In this document: piece by piece, positions 28,305-35,830 of the stretch | Position numbering within the stretch: the first letter of the stretch is position 1 | How the letters are laid out: every line of letters starts with the position of its first letter | Assembly (NCBI RefSeq): GCF_945605565.1 | Contig: NZ_OX216966.1 | Span: 2,844,001-2,908,000 of the forward strand | Length of the DNA: 64,000 nt | Direction of reading: 5' to 3' | Source of the DNA: Paenibacillus dendritiformis | Lineage (GTDB): Bacteria > Bacillota > Bacilli > Paenibacillales > Paenibacillaceae | The notes under the pieces: model-generated | Databases searched by the model: none | What the model was told of the DNA's origin: nothing | What the model saw: the letters and a program-made list of their open reading frames with translations, nothing else | Program-made: the position numbers and the translations under genes

Positions 28305-29756
28305 GTGGGTTCAAAAAAATGGGTACGAAAGCTGTTGTTGGCGACCATGGCCATTGCGATGATTATTCCGATGCTGGCAGCTTGTACGAAGACGGATGAG
28401 GTTAAGCCGGGGCAAGAGCGCGTCCTGCGCGTCGGAGTCCTCTACGGGGGATATGACGACAGTTATTTCCGATCGCAATATACCGACGTGTTCGAATTTT
28501 CGAAACAGGGGGCCATCACCATTGAAATCGTCCCTGCGGTAGATCAGACGGAGATGCGTTGGGGATCGAACGGGGAGTATAAGCAGCCCGATTATGTGGA
28601 AGCGCTCAAGAAGATTATGACCGGAGCCAATCCGGTGGATGTGGTCGTTCTCGATGCCAGCCAATACCGGATACTCGCCCGGGACGGCCTGCTCAAGCAG
28701 CTCGATCCGCTCATTCAGCAGGATAAAATCGATACGAACGAATTCGTCCCGACGGTCATCGACGGGCTGAAGGCGATGGGAGACAATAATCTGTATGGCT
28801 TAGCACCTACCTTCTACTCTCAGGCTTTATTCTATAATAAAACAATATTTAAGGAAGCGGGAGTCGAGCCGCCAACGGACAATATGACTTGGGAGCAAGT
28901 GTTCGACAAGGCGAAGCTCGTATCCAAGGGCGAGGGCAAGGATCGCGTCTATGGCTTCTCCTTTAATCATTATTTCGGAAGCGATCCTTTTGGGGACATC
29001 GATACCTATGTCAAGCCGCTTAATCTCCGCAAGTTCGATGACGAAGCGGATAATATGACCATTAATACTCCGAAGTGGGAGAACGTATGGACGACGTTTT
29101 CGAAGCTGGTCGCCGAAAAGATTATTCCAGGAACTGACATGGAAATGCCGGAGATGCAAGAGGGTCAATACAATCCGTTCCAGTATGACAGCTTCCTGTC
29201 CGGACGGGTGGCGATGGTGCTCGGCGACTATTCGTTCATCAATTCCGATCTGGCGGATGCGATGAAGAACGCGGACAAAATCAAAGGCTTCACGAAATTC
29301 GATTGGGATGTCGTAACGCTTCCTTCCCATGCGGAAGCTCCGGGCGTGTCTGGATTAGTCTCTTTGAGCAGTATTTTTTCCATCAATCAGAAGGCGTCGA
29401 ATCCGGATGATGCCTGGGATTTCATCAAGTTCGTGTCAAGCGACGAATGGGCGAAGCTCCGCTCCCGCAGCAGTTATGAGCTGGTATCCCGCCAGAAGTA
29501 CCTCAAGCCGAAGGACGGGGCCGACTTCAATATCGCAGCCTTCTACAACATGAAGCCCGTTCCGCCTACGGAACATAATGAGGAAGAACTCTTCATGAAA
29601 TATTCGAATATATGGGAAGTGCAAGATATCGGCCGCACCTTGTTCCAGGAGGTTCTGGATAAGAAGAAGAGCGTAAGCGATGCGTTGAAGGAATGGGAGA
29701 CGAAGGGCAACCAGCTCTTGAAAAAGAAACAAGCCAATCCTGTATACAACAAATAA
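28305..29756 (+). CDS. Extracellular solute-binding lipoprotein, copy 1
   Basis: Protein of 483 residues. The signal peptide (KKWVRKLLLATMAIAMIIPM) ends in lipobox LAAC with C27. The mature part has the family 1 (sugar-type) solute-binding pattern: DVVVLDASQYRILARDGLLKQLDPLI, GLAPTFYSQALFYNKTIFKEAG, PTDNMTWEQVFDKAK and ASNPDDAWDFIKFVSSDEW. GTG 28305 follows GGAGGGG. Binding proteins normally serve importers, yet no importer permease is near. The preceding genes form an FtsX-type complex, so the partner is uncertain. The next gene is a close paralogue. Confidence 0.9.
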   Translation: MGSKKWVRKLLLATMAIAMIIPMLAACTKTDEVKPGQERVLRVGVLYGGYDDSYFRSQYTDVFEFSKQGAITIEIVPAVDQTEMRWGSNGEYKQPDYVEALKKIMTGANPVDVVVLDASQYRILARDGLLKQLDPLIQQDKIDTNEFVPTVIDGLKAMGDNNLYGLAPTFYSQALFYNKTIFKEAGVEPPTDNMTWEQVFDKAKLVSKGEGKDRVYGFSFNHYFGSDPFGDIDTYVKPLNLRKFDDEADNMTINTPKWENVWTTFSKLVAEKIIPGTDMEMPEMQEGQYNPFQYDSFLSGRVAMVLGDYSFINSDLADAMKNADKIKGFTKFDWDVVTLPSHAEAPGVSGLVSLSSIFSINQKASNPDDAWDFIKFVSSDEWAKLRSRSSYELVSRQKYLKPKDGADFNIAAFYNMKPVPPTEHNEEELFMKYSNIWEVQDIGRTLFQEVLDKKKSVSDALKEWETKGNQLLKKKQANPVYNK

Positions 29757-29922
29757 AGGTCTGCAGGATCATCATAAAGTTGTATGTCGTTGTCGATCGC
29801 GCTGGACGCCTGCAGGTACCCGTACCTGCAGGCTCTTCACATTACAGATAACGCATCGATGGAAATAGACGAAGATAAGATTATTATCCGCACACCGCAA
29901 AGAGTTAGAGGGGTGGTAACCG
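29757..29922 (+). pseudogene. Duplicated remnant of the 3' end of the AbrB-tailed ATPase gene
   Basis: These 166 bases copy the end of the ATPase gene (28138-28304). CTGCAGGATCATCAT, GACGCCTGCAGGT and ATTATTATCCGCACACCG occur in both. The copy still encodes ITDNASMEIDEDKIIIRTP, but its frame is disrupted upstream and no start or ATPase core is present. It marks the left end of a tandem duplication that also produced the second binding-protein gene. It now serves as the 5' leader of that gene. Confidence 0.85.
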
Positions 29923-31383
29923 GTGCGTTCAAAAAAATGGGTACGAAAACTGTTCATGGCGACGATCCCCGTGGCGATGATCATCCCGATGCTGGTTGGT
30001 TGTACGACAACAGATGAAGTTAAGCCAGGCCAGGAGCGTGTGCTGCGCATCGGCGTAGTGAGCGGAGGGAATGGTTACGACAGTTATTTCCGCTCGGAAT
30101 ATACCGACTTATTCGAGTTTTCGAAGCAGGGGGCCGTCAGCATTGAAGTCGTCCCTGCGAATGATTGGAAGGAGATGAAATGGAACCGCAGGAGCTCGAA
30201 CGGGGAGTATGAGGAGCCTGATTATACGGAATTACTTAAGAAGCTTCTGACCGGAGCCAATCCGGTGGATGTGGTCGTTCTTGATGCGAGCGAATACCAA
30301 GCGTTTGCGCGAGACGGCCTGCTCAAGCAGATCGATCCGCTCCTTCAGAAGGATAAAATCGATACGAACGAATTCGTGCCGACGGTCATTGACGGGCTGA
30401 AGGCGATGGGTGACAATAATCTGTACGGCTTAACGCCTACATTCAGCTCACAGGCTTTATTTTATAATAAGACCATATTCAAGGAAGCGGGAGTCGAGCC
30501 GCCGACAGACAATATGACTTGGGAGCAAGTGTTCGACAAGGCGAAGCTTGTATCGAAGGGCGAGGGCAAGGAGCGCATTTACGGCTTCTCTTTCAATAAT
30601 TACGAAACTGACCCGTACTCGGGCATGGATGGCTATGTTAAGCCGCTTAATCTTCGCAGGTTCGATGACAAAGCAGATTATATGACAGTCAATACGCCGA
30701 TGTGGGAGAATGTATGGACGACGTTCGCGAAGCTGGTTAATGAAAAGATTGTTCCAGGCGCTGACATGGAAATGCCGGAAATGCAGGATGAGCAATACAA
30801 TCCGTTCCACTATGACGACTTCTTGTCGGGACGCGTGGTTATGGTGCTCGCGGATTATTGGTATATCGATTCCAGTCTATTGGAAGCGATGAAGTACGGG
30901 GACAAAATCAACGGCTTCACAAAATTCGATTGGGATGTCGTGACGGTGCCTTCCCATGCGGAAGCCCCTGGAATATCCGGCTTAGTCTCATTGCACAATA
31001 TTTTTGCCATCAATCAGAAGGCGACGAATCCGGAGGATGCCTGGGATTTCGTCAAATTCGTATCAAGTGACGAATGGGCGAAGCTCCGTTCCCGCAACAG
31101 CGGTGAACTGGTATCCCGTCAGAAGTACCTTAAGCCTAAGGACGGGACAGATTTCAATATAGCGGCTTTCTACACCATGAAGCCCGTTCTGCCTACAGAA
31201 CATAATGATGAAGAGTTATTCATGATGTATTCGAACCTGTGGGAAGTGCAAGAAATCGGCAGCAGTTTGTTCCAGGAAGTGATCAACAAGAAGAAGAGTG
31301 TTAGCGATGCGTTGAAGGAATGGGAGACGAAGGGCAACCAGGTTTTGAAAAAGAAAGAGCCTACTCCCGTCCATAGCGAATAA
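29923..31383 (+). CDS. Extracellular solute-binding lipoprotein, copy 2
   Basis: Protein of 486 residues, a tandem paralogue of the preceding gene. It is strongly similar over its length (for example PTDNMTWEQVFDKAKLVSKGEGK is identical in both). The lipobox is MLVGC with C27. Differences cluster around residues 45-90, 200-215 and 300-320, where ligand-facing loops would lie, so ligand range may have shifted. GTG 29923 follows GAGGGGTGG. It ends 17 bases before a terminator, closing the transporter cluster. Confidence 0.9.
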   Translation: MRSKKWVRKLFMATIPVAMIIPMLVGCTTTDEVKPGQERVLRIGVVSGGNGYDSYFRSEYTDLFEFSKQGAVSIEVVPANDWKEMKWNRRSSNGEYEEPDYTELLKKLLTGANPVDVVVLDASEYQAFARDGLLKQIDPLLQKDKIDTNEFVPTVIDGLKAMGDNNLYGLTPTFSSQALFYNKTIFKEAGVEPPTDNMTWEQVFDKAKLVSKGEGKERIYGFSFNNYETDPYSGMDGYVKPLNLRRFDDKADYMTVNTPMWENVWTTFAKLVNEKIVPGADMEMPEMQDEQYNPFHYDDFLSGRVVMVLADYWYIDSSLLEAMKYGDKINGFTKFDWDVVTVPSHAEAPGISGLVSLHNIFAINQKATNPEDAWDFVKFVSSDEWAKLRSRNSGELVSRQKYLKPKDGTDFNIAAFYTMKPVLPTEHNDEELFMMYSNLWEVQEIGSSLFQEVINKKKSVSDALKEWETKGNQVLKKKEPTPVHSE

Positions 31384-31396
31384 AGCACCCTATAAG

Positions 31397-31431
31397 GACC
31401 GGCAGGCCCGCTCAGGCATTGCCGGTCTTTT
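31397..31431 (+). terminator. Terminator of the transporter cluster
   Basis: GGACCGGCA pairs with TGCCGGTC around a 13-base loop, followed by TTTTC. Confidence 0.7.
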
Positions 31432-31444
31432 CACGTTGCGGCAA

Positions 31445-31505
31445 CCTCTACCGCCGCCGCTGCTTCTACTGGTCGCCGCCGCTGCCGCCGCCGCTGCCGC
31501 CCGCT
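31445..31505 (+). repeat. GCC/GCT trinucleotide-like tract
   Basis: The stretch is dominated by CCGCCGCTG and GCCGCCGCTGCC units. On the other strand it would read as glycine/serine-rich or alanine-rich codons. No convincing gene uses it. It lies between the terminator and a small downstream ORF. Confidence 0.55.
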
Positions 31506-31598
31506 ACCACCCCGCGCCGACCGCATAATGGCTGCATGATTGTCGAGCATATCGAACACAATAGTAGCGACATACGAAGGAAGGAGACAGGGTGGCAA

Positions 31599-31763
31599 AT
31601 GCATTGGATTTATTGGGGCAAGCTGTACAATACGAAGTTCCAGGCCCGCTGCCTGCAGGAGCGATTGGAGCAGGATGCTTGGATATACGGATATGACACG
31701 CCATATGAGGTTGAGGTGTTCCGCTCCCGCAAAGGAAAGTACGGAGTCCGCTTCATTCTCTGA
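31599..31763 (+). CDS. Small basic hypothetical protein (54 residues)
   Basis: The protein starts MHWIYWGKLYNTKFQARCLQ and ends FRSRKGKYGVRFIL. It is rich in aromatic and basic residues, with no membrane segment. The ATG at 31599 lies 12 bases after AAGGAG. The frame is open further upstream through the GCC tract, but that part is low in complexity and unlikely to be coding. The composition and ribosome site favour a real gene. I do not recognise a family. Confidence 0.5.
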   Translation: MHWIYWGKLYNTKFQARCLQERLEQDAWIYGYDTPYEVEVFRSRKGKYGVRFIL

Positions 31764-31804
31764 GGGGGACAGGTAAAAGAATATCATTTTTTTAAACTTT
31801 TTTC

Positions 31805-31834
31805 TTGACTGTTCATGTACTGATATAGTATACT
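31805..31834 (+). promoter_or_regulatory. Promoter of the tRNA cluster
   Basis: TTGACT (31805-31810) and TATACT (31829-31834) are 18 bases apart, 40 bases before the first tRNA. Confidence 0.7.
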
Positions 31835-31873
31835 AATACTTGTCGCTGCGAAAGATAGACCGTAACAAAATGT

Positions 31874-31950
<77 letters not shown>

Positions 31951-31977
31951 ATATTATTGCAATAAGCAATGGCGTAG

Positions 31978-32054
31978 GGGCCCTTAGCTCAGTTGGTCAG
32001 AGCGGTCGGCTCATAACCGATTGGTCGTGGGTTCGAGTCCCTCAGGGCCCACCA
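31978..32054 (+). tRNA. tRNA with CAT anticodon, probably tRNA-Ile2 (lysidine type), possibly elongator Met
   Basis: A 77-base cloverleaf with encoded CCA. GGGCCCT pairs with AGGGCCC. The anticodon loop CTCATAA is flanked by GTCGG/CCGAT. The acceptor and arm sequences (GGGCCCTTAGCTCAG, then TTGGTCG) resemble known tRNA-Ile(CAU) genes, whose C34 is converted to lysidine to read AUA. They resemble elongator tRNA-Met less well. Confidence 0.9.
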
Positions 32055-32099
32055 AAACCGTTGTTTTTCAAAGATTCATAGTGTTCGCACACTGTATGT

Positions 32100-32188
32100 G
32101 CCGGGGTGGCGGAATTGGCAGACGCACAGGACTTAAAATCCTGCGGTAGGTGACTACCGTACCGGTTCGATCCCGGTCCTCGGCACCA
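32100..32188 (+). tRNA. tRNA-Leu (TAA)
   Basis: An 89-base class II tRNA with long variable arm (CGGTAGGTGACTACCG) and encoded CCA. The loop CTTAAAA gives anticodon TAA. GCCGGGG pairs with CCTCGGC. Confidence 0.96.
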
Positions 32189-32329
32189 TTAATTGAAATG
32201 CCTGTACATAGAGAGTTCTGGATGACAGCGGTCATTGGCAGAGCTTTTTTTATTTTCTTCGGTATGGCAAGGAAGTGCCGTACGCTGTCATATCGCTTGA
32301 TAAATGTAACGGAAGGGGAGGAAGCGGCT

Positions 32330-33043
32330 GTGGCGATACAGATTCAAGAAGACTGGGCAGCATTGCTGCATGATGAGATTAGGCAGCCCTATTTCAAGCA
32401 GCTATGGGGATGGTTGAAGCTTGAATACGAGCGTACGGTGGTATATCCGCCATTTGATCTTATCTTTTCGGCGCTCCATTATACTTCTTACGCGGACACG
32501 AAAGTGGTCATTGTAGGACAAGATCCGTATCATGGACCTGGACAAGCGCATGGATTGAGCTTCTCCGTGCAGCCGGGCGTGCGCATTCCGCCCTCGCTCG
32601 TGAACATGCTGAAGGAGAGCGCGAGCGATATCGGCACGACGATGCCGCAGCATGGCTGTCTCATACCTTGGGCGAAGCAAGGCGTGCTGATGCTCAATAC
32701 AGTGCTGACCGTGCGCCAGGGGCAGGCGGCATCCCATCGCGGGATGGGGTGGGAGCGATTCACCGATCGTATTATTCAGTTGTTGAATGAGCGGGAAGAG
32801 CCGGTTGTCTTCGTGCTGTGGGGCTCCTTCGCCCAGGCGAAGCAATCCATGATCGATACGAGACGGCATGGAATCGTCAAAGGCCCGCATCCGAGCCCGT
32901 TGTCGGCACACCGTGGTTTTTTTGGCAGCCACCCCTTCTCGCAGGTCAATGAATGGCTGCGCTCGCGAGGAGAAACCGAGATCAATTGGCAGCTTCCTCC
33001 CGTTTCGGATATTCCGGCCGAAGATTTGCCGCAGATTGGATAA
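32330..33043 (+). CDS. ung: Uracil-DNA glycosylase (family 1)
   Basis: Base-excision repair enzyme of 237 residues that removes uracil from DNA. The water-activating motif [20 protein letters not shown] has catalytic D65. The leucine-loop motif is [27 protein letters not shown] and [13 protein letters not shown] are further family boxes. GTG 32330 is eight bases after GGGGAGG. The frame continues upstream to 32150 inside tRNA-Leu, but that part is unconserved. Its promoter was not identified, and it may be read through from the tRNA genes. Confidence 0.95.
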   Translation: MAIQIQEDWAALLHDEIRQPYFKQLWGWLKLEYERTVVYPPFDLIFSALHYTSYADTKVVIVGQDPYHGPGQAHGLSFSVQPGVRIPPSLVNMLKESASDIGTTMPQHGCLIPWAKQGVLMLNTVLTVRQGQAASHRGMGWERFTDRIIQLLNEREEPVVFVLWGSFAQAKQSMIDTRRHGIVKGPHPSPLSAHRGFFGSHPFSQVNEWLRSRGETEINWQLPPVSDIPAEDLPQIG

Positions 33044-33176
33044 CACGCCGGGAAGGAACGGAAGCCCTCTGTCTGGGATGGATGCGAATCCAACGGACAG
33101 AGAGCTTTTCCGCTAGGGGCGGACCGACTGGAGCAACGATATGGAAGCAACTAGCGGGGCAGGGATTTATAATATG

Positions 33177-33205
33177 TTGACAAGAGCCCTGCCCGATGAT
33201 ATACT
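33177..33205 (+). promoter_or_regulatory. Promoter of tRNA-Val
   Basis: A perfect TTGACA (33177-33182) and TATACT (33200-33205) are spaced by 17 bases, 15 bases before the tRNA. Confidence 0.85.
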
Positions 33206-33219
33206 ATATCTATCGATGT

Positions 33220-33295
33220 GTTCTGATAGCTCAGTAGGGAGAGCACCATCTTGACAGGGTGGGGGTCGGCGGTTCGAGCCCGTCTCAGAACACCA
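33220..33295 (+). tRNA. tRNA-Val (GAC)
   Basis: A 76-base cloverleaf with encoded CCA. The acceptor GTTCTGA pairs with TCAGAAC, discriminator A. The anticodon loop TTGACAG gives GAC. The stem CCATC/GGTGG includes one T-G pair. It is monocistronic, with its own promoter and terminator. Confidence 0.95.
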
Positions 33296-33312
33296 TACTA
33301 TTTCCGACGATG

Positions 33313-33338
33313 TCCTTGAATATTCAAGGGCTTTTTTA
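33313..33338 (+). terminator. Terminator after tRNA-Val
   Basis: CCTTGAA and TTCAAGG form a palindromic stem followed by GCTTTTTT. Confidence 0.8.
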
Positions 33339-33408
33339 TATTTTTAGTCCTCTCACGGTTCAGGCCTCCCGCCTCGAGTTGTTCATTAAACAGTAATGTT
33401 CTCTAAGT

Positions 33409-33912
33409 GCCTCACTCTCTTATGGGCAGTATCCCAATGCAGGGAAGCGAAGTACTCTGTCTTGCCTCTTATGGCCAATATCCCAATAACGCAGGGAAGC
33501 AAAGTGCTCTGTGCCTGCCTCTTATGACCAGTATCCCAATAACGCAGGGAGCAAAGTACTCTGTCTGCCTCTTATGACCAGTATCCCAATAACGCAGGGA
33601 ACAAAGTACTCTGTCTGCCTCTTATGACCAGTATCCCAATAACGCAGGGAAGCAAAGTGCTCTGTGCCTGCCTCTTATGACTAGTATCCCAATAAAGCAG
33701 GGAAGCAAAGTACTCTGTCTGCCTCTTATAGCCAGTATCCCAATAAAGCAGGGAAGCAAAGTACTCTGCCTGCCTCTTATGACCAGTATCCCAATAAAGC
33801 AGGGAAGCAAAGTACTCTGCCTGCCTCTTATGACCAGTATCCCAACAACATAGGGAAGTGAAGTCTCCCTATCTGCCTTTTATAAGTAGTACTCCCACTA
33901 CTCAGGAAAGGT
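33409..33912 (+). repeat. Minisatellite: about ten ~51-bp tandem units
   Basis: The unit reads approximately TGCCTCTTATGACCAG, then TATCCCAATAA, then CGCAGGGAAGCAAAG, then TACTCTGTC. Units begin near 33409, 33463, 33516, 33566, 33616, 33669, 33720, 33771, 33822 and 33874. The period varies from 50 to 54 bases. Inner units are nearly identical and the outer ones decayed. There are no unique spacers, so this is not a CRISPR. On the minus strand three 51-base units remain in frame and could be misread as a 17-residue repeat protein. No gene was found between the tRNA-Val terminator and 34412. Confidence 0.92.
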
Positions 33913-33966
33913 GACTTGTTGGGCTCCTGGTAGGTTGAGGGCTTCATTGCAAGGTAATGTGGGAAC

Positions 33967-34140
33967 CTGACTCATTGGGAGAATGAGCATAAGGACACCA
34001 GCGATGGCCACCCTGAGTCAACGGGAGATTGTGCAAAAGAACGAGAAACAGACCACCCTGAGCCAATGGGAAATGAGCAAAAGAACGAGAAAAACTACCT
34101 GAGTCACTGGGAGAACGGTCGAAAGCACCGAACAGACCAC
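33967..34140 (+). repeat. Imperfect ~45-bp tandem repeat, four copies
   Basis: Four degenerate units begin CCTGACTCATTGGGAG, CCTGAGTCAACGGGAG, CCTGAGCCAATGGGA and CCTGAGTCACTGGGAG. Each is followed by a purine-rich AGCAAAAGAACGAGAAA-like tract. They differ from the neighbouring 51-bp family. The following 34141-34350 is gene-free and looks like further decayed sequence of the same kind. Confidence 0.75.
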
Positions 34141-34411
34141 TTGACCACAAAAGTAATGGAAGTGATGCGGCAGCGTCACGGGAACCGATAAGGCATAAAG
34201 AGGTGCGATGAGCGAAGGGGAGAATACTTAAAAGGCTAAGAGCAAGCATCCAAGACGGCGATGGGATAGGGAAGAGGTGCTCATACATCAGGCCATTCGA
34301 AGGACGAAAGGAACGGAGCGATATCTGGGAGAGCAGGTTTAAAAGCATAGGGTTCAGGGGAAAATGCCAATAGTGATTTTTCAAGTTGCGGAGCATTCGG
34401 AGGTATTACGG

Positions 34412-34603
34412 ATGAATAATCGCATGCAGTGGCTGGTCTTTATGGCAGCGCTGCTGAGTGTCCTATTGGTTGCTGTCGGCTGTACCGCCTGGGCTCGCGG
34501 CGCGGCTCCCTTGCCACAGCCGGATCGTCTTGGACCGTCTACTCCCGTTATTCAACAGGATGTGTACGGAACAGGCGTCCGGGCCCGTGTCTACTCGCCT
34601 TAA
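34412..34603 (+). CDS. Small predicted lipoprotein (63 residues)
   Basis: An N-terminal hydrophobic segment (WLVFMAALLSVLLVAVGC) ends in a lipobox-like VAVGC. A short proline-rich mature part follows. ATG 34412 lies seven bases after a strong GGAGGT. The frame continues upstream to 34364 but without a ribosome site. No family is recognised. It converges on the next minus-strand gene across a shared hairpin. Confidence 0.6.
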   Translation: MNNRMQWLVFMAALLSVLLVAVGCTAWARGAAPLPQPDRLGPSTPVIQQDVYGTGVRARVYSP

Positions 34604-34620
34604 CCGAGAGCCAGACAGAA

Positions 34621-34672
34621 GGCCTTGTTCCGGTCCAGAAATTCTACTTTCTGCGGCGCGGGAACAAGGCCG
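34621..34672 (+). terminator. Long-loop inverted repeat between convergent small genes
   Basis: GGCCTTGTTCC and GGAACAAGGCC pair perfectly over 11 bases around a loop of about 29 bases. A T tract is weak on both strands. The position between two convergent genes suggests a bidirectional terminator, with limited confidence. Confidence 0.45.
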
Positions 34673-34684
34673 TTATTGTGATGA

Positions 34685-34867
34685 TTAGGGCTTGGCGACG
34701 GCGCCGCTGCCGCCCTGCTCTTCTTCACGGGCTTGATCGGTATCAAGGAATGTCGTCTCCTCTTCCCATCTGCGGGAATAGGCCTTCTTGGTGACGAACA
34801 GACATAACCAAATCGTAAGAATGAAGAAAATGACCGATACAATAATGGTGACCATTATTGAATTCAA
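34685..34867 (-). CDS. Small single-pass membrane protein (60 residues)
   Basis: An N-terminal helix (TIIVSVIFFILTIWLCLFVT) is followed by a basic patch KKAYSRRWEEE and a charged, glycine-ending tail. The start is TTG at 34867, six bases after AGGAGGG on the minus strand. An internal ATG four codons later is possible but further from the ribosome site. No family is recognised. The layout suggests an inner-membrane peptide with a cytoplasmic tail. Confidence 0.6.
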   Translation of the reverse strand: MNSIMVTIIVSVIFFILTIWLCLFVTKKAYSRRWEEETTFLDTDQAREEEQGGSGAVAKP

Positions 34868-35011
34868 TGCGTTCCCTCCTTCAAATCGCTGTGAGATGGA
34901 TCACAACTAACTATACATGAAATCTAATTTTTTGTATAATGATATCTTATCTAAAACCGAAAAATTGTGCATAATTTTGACAATTGGTTGACAAGTGAGG
35001 AAGGTGCAGCT

Positions 35012-35455
35012 ATGGCAGCAGAAGTGATTGAAGTAAAATCCGAAGGACAGCTTCAGCAATGTTTGGAAATTCGCAAGGAAGTATTTGTGGAAGAGCAGCA
35101 GGTCCCGCTGGAAGAAGAGATTGATGAGTTGGATCACCTGGATGCGGAAAGCAATCATATCCTCATAACGGTAGACGGACAAGTCGCGGCGACCGGGCGG
35201 ATTAAATGGCTGGATGAGACGACAGCGAAAATGCAGCGAATCGCTGTATTGAAGCCATTCCGCGGGAGCGGGATCGGCCGTTCGCTCATGGTTGCGCTGG
35301 AGCAGCTTGCCCGTTCCATGGGAGCGGAGAAGAGCGTGTTGGACGGGCAGTGCCAGGCGGAAGGATTTTACCACTCTCTTGGCTATGTGACCGTATCGGA
35401 AGAGCCATTCTATGATGCAGGCATTTTGCATGTCCGCATGGAGAAGAAGTTGTAA
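35012..35455 (+). CDS. GNAT family N-acetyltransferase
   Basis: Protein of 147 residues with the acetyl-CoA fold. An N-terminal IRKEVFVEEQQVPLEEEIDELD segment of the ElaA/YjcF type is followed by ATGRIKW and motif A (MQRIAVLKPFRGSGIGRSLM). The C-terminal HSLGYVTVSEEPFYDAGILHVRM completes the fold. Substrate unknown. ATG 35012 lies six bases after GAGGAAGGTG. A start at 34967 is in frame but has no ribosome site and overlaps AT-rich promoter-like DNA. Confidence 0.88.
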   Translation: MAAEVIEVKSEGQLQQCLEIRKEVFVEEQQVPLEEEIDELDHLDAESNHILITVDGQVAATGRIKWLDETTAKMQRIAVLKPFRGSGIGRSLMVALEQLARSMGAEKSVLDGQCQAEGFYHSLGYVTVSEEPFYDAGILHVRMEKKL

Positions 35456-35527
35456 TACTCCCCAGGTCTCCGGGCAAGCTAAGATGGTCTGCTTGATGCA
35501 GAACATCTTCTTCAGGAGGCGCAGCGA

Positions 35528-35758
35528 ATGGACAATCGAGAGATGATCGTAGCGGTGCAAAAGAACGGGGATGGCGATCTGACCGCATTCCAGACAAGCA
35601 CAGGAAGACAGCTGTCCTACGAACAGGCTCTGAATGAGGTTCAGGCGGGGAACATTGCCGGGGTCAATGTCTTCAAGGGCAGAGATGGAGGGATGTATCT
35701 GCGCGGCGACGCAGATGGGGACCCGACGAATAATTTGGATAATCTGCCGCTGTTCTGA
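35528..35758 (+). CDS. DUF3892 family small protein
   Basis: Protein of 76 residues. The pattern VAVQKNGDGDLTAFQTSTGRQLSYEQAL and the ending DGGMYLRGDADGDPTNNLDNLP match the DUF3892 family of Bacilli, whose role is unknown. AGGAGGCG precedes the ATG. It lies 72 bases after the acetyltransferase and before a shared terminator. Confidence 0.82.
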   Translation: MDNREMIVAVQKNGDGDLTAFQTSTGRQLSYEQALNEVQAGNIAGVNVFKGRDGGMYLRGDADGDPTNNLDNLPLF

Positions 35759-35781
35759 TAGGAGGAACGGCAGGGCAATAA

Positions 35782-35823
35782 AACACCGGCAAGCGGTGCG
35801 CGACTGCGCTGCTTGCCGGTGTT
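35782..35823 (+). terminator. Bidirectional terminator
   Basis: AACACCGGCAAGC pairs with GCTTGCCGGTGTT across a 16-base GC-rich loop. It lies between the convergent DUF3892 and MBL genes. Confidence 0.7.
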
Positions 35824-35830
35824 GTGTCTG

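Noticed and set aside
33622..33810. Minus-strand repeat protein LPCFIGILVIRGRQST
   Set aside because: It is only the translation of the 51-bp repeat, no ribosome site, and other units are out of frame.
33409..33912. Possible CRISPR array
   Set aside because: Units are contiguous without unique spacers, and the period varies. No cas genes nearby.
33944..34396. 150-codon minus-strand ORF
   Set aside because: Leu/Ser-rich translation of the 45-bp repeats. No ribosome site and no recognisable fold.
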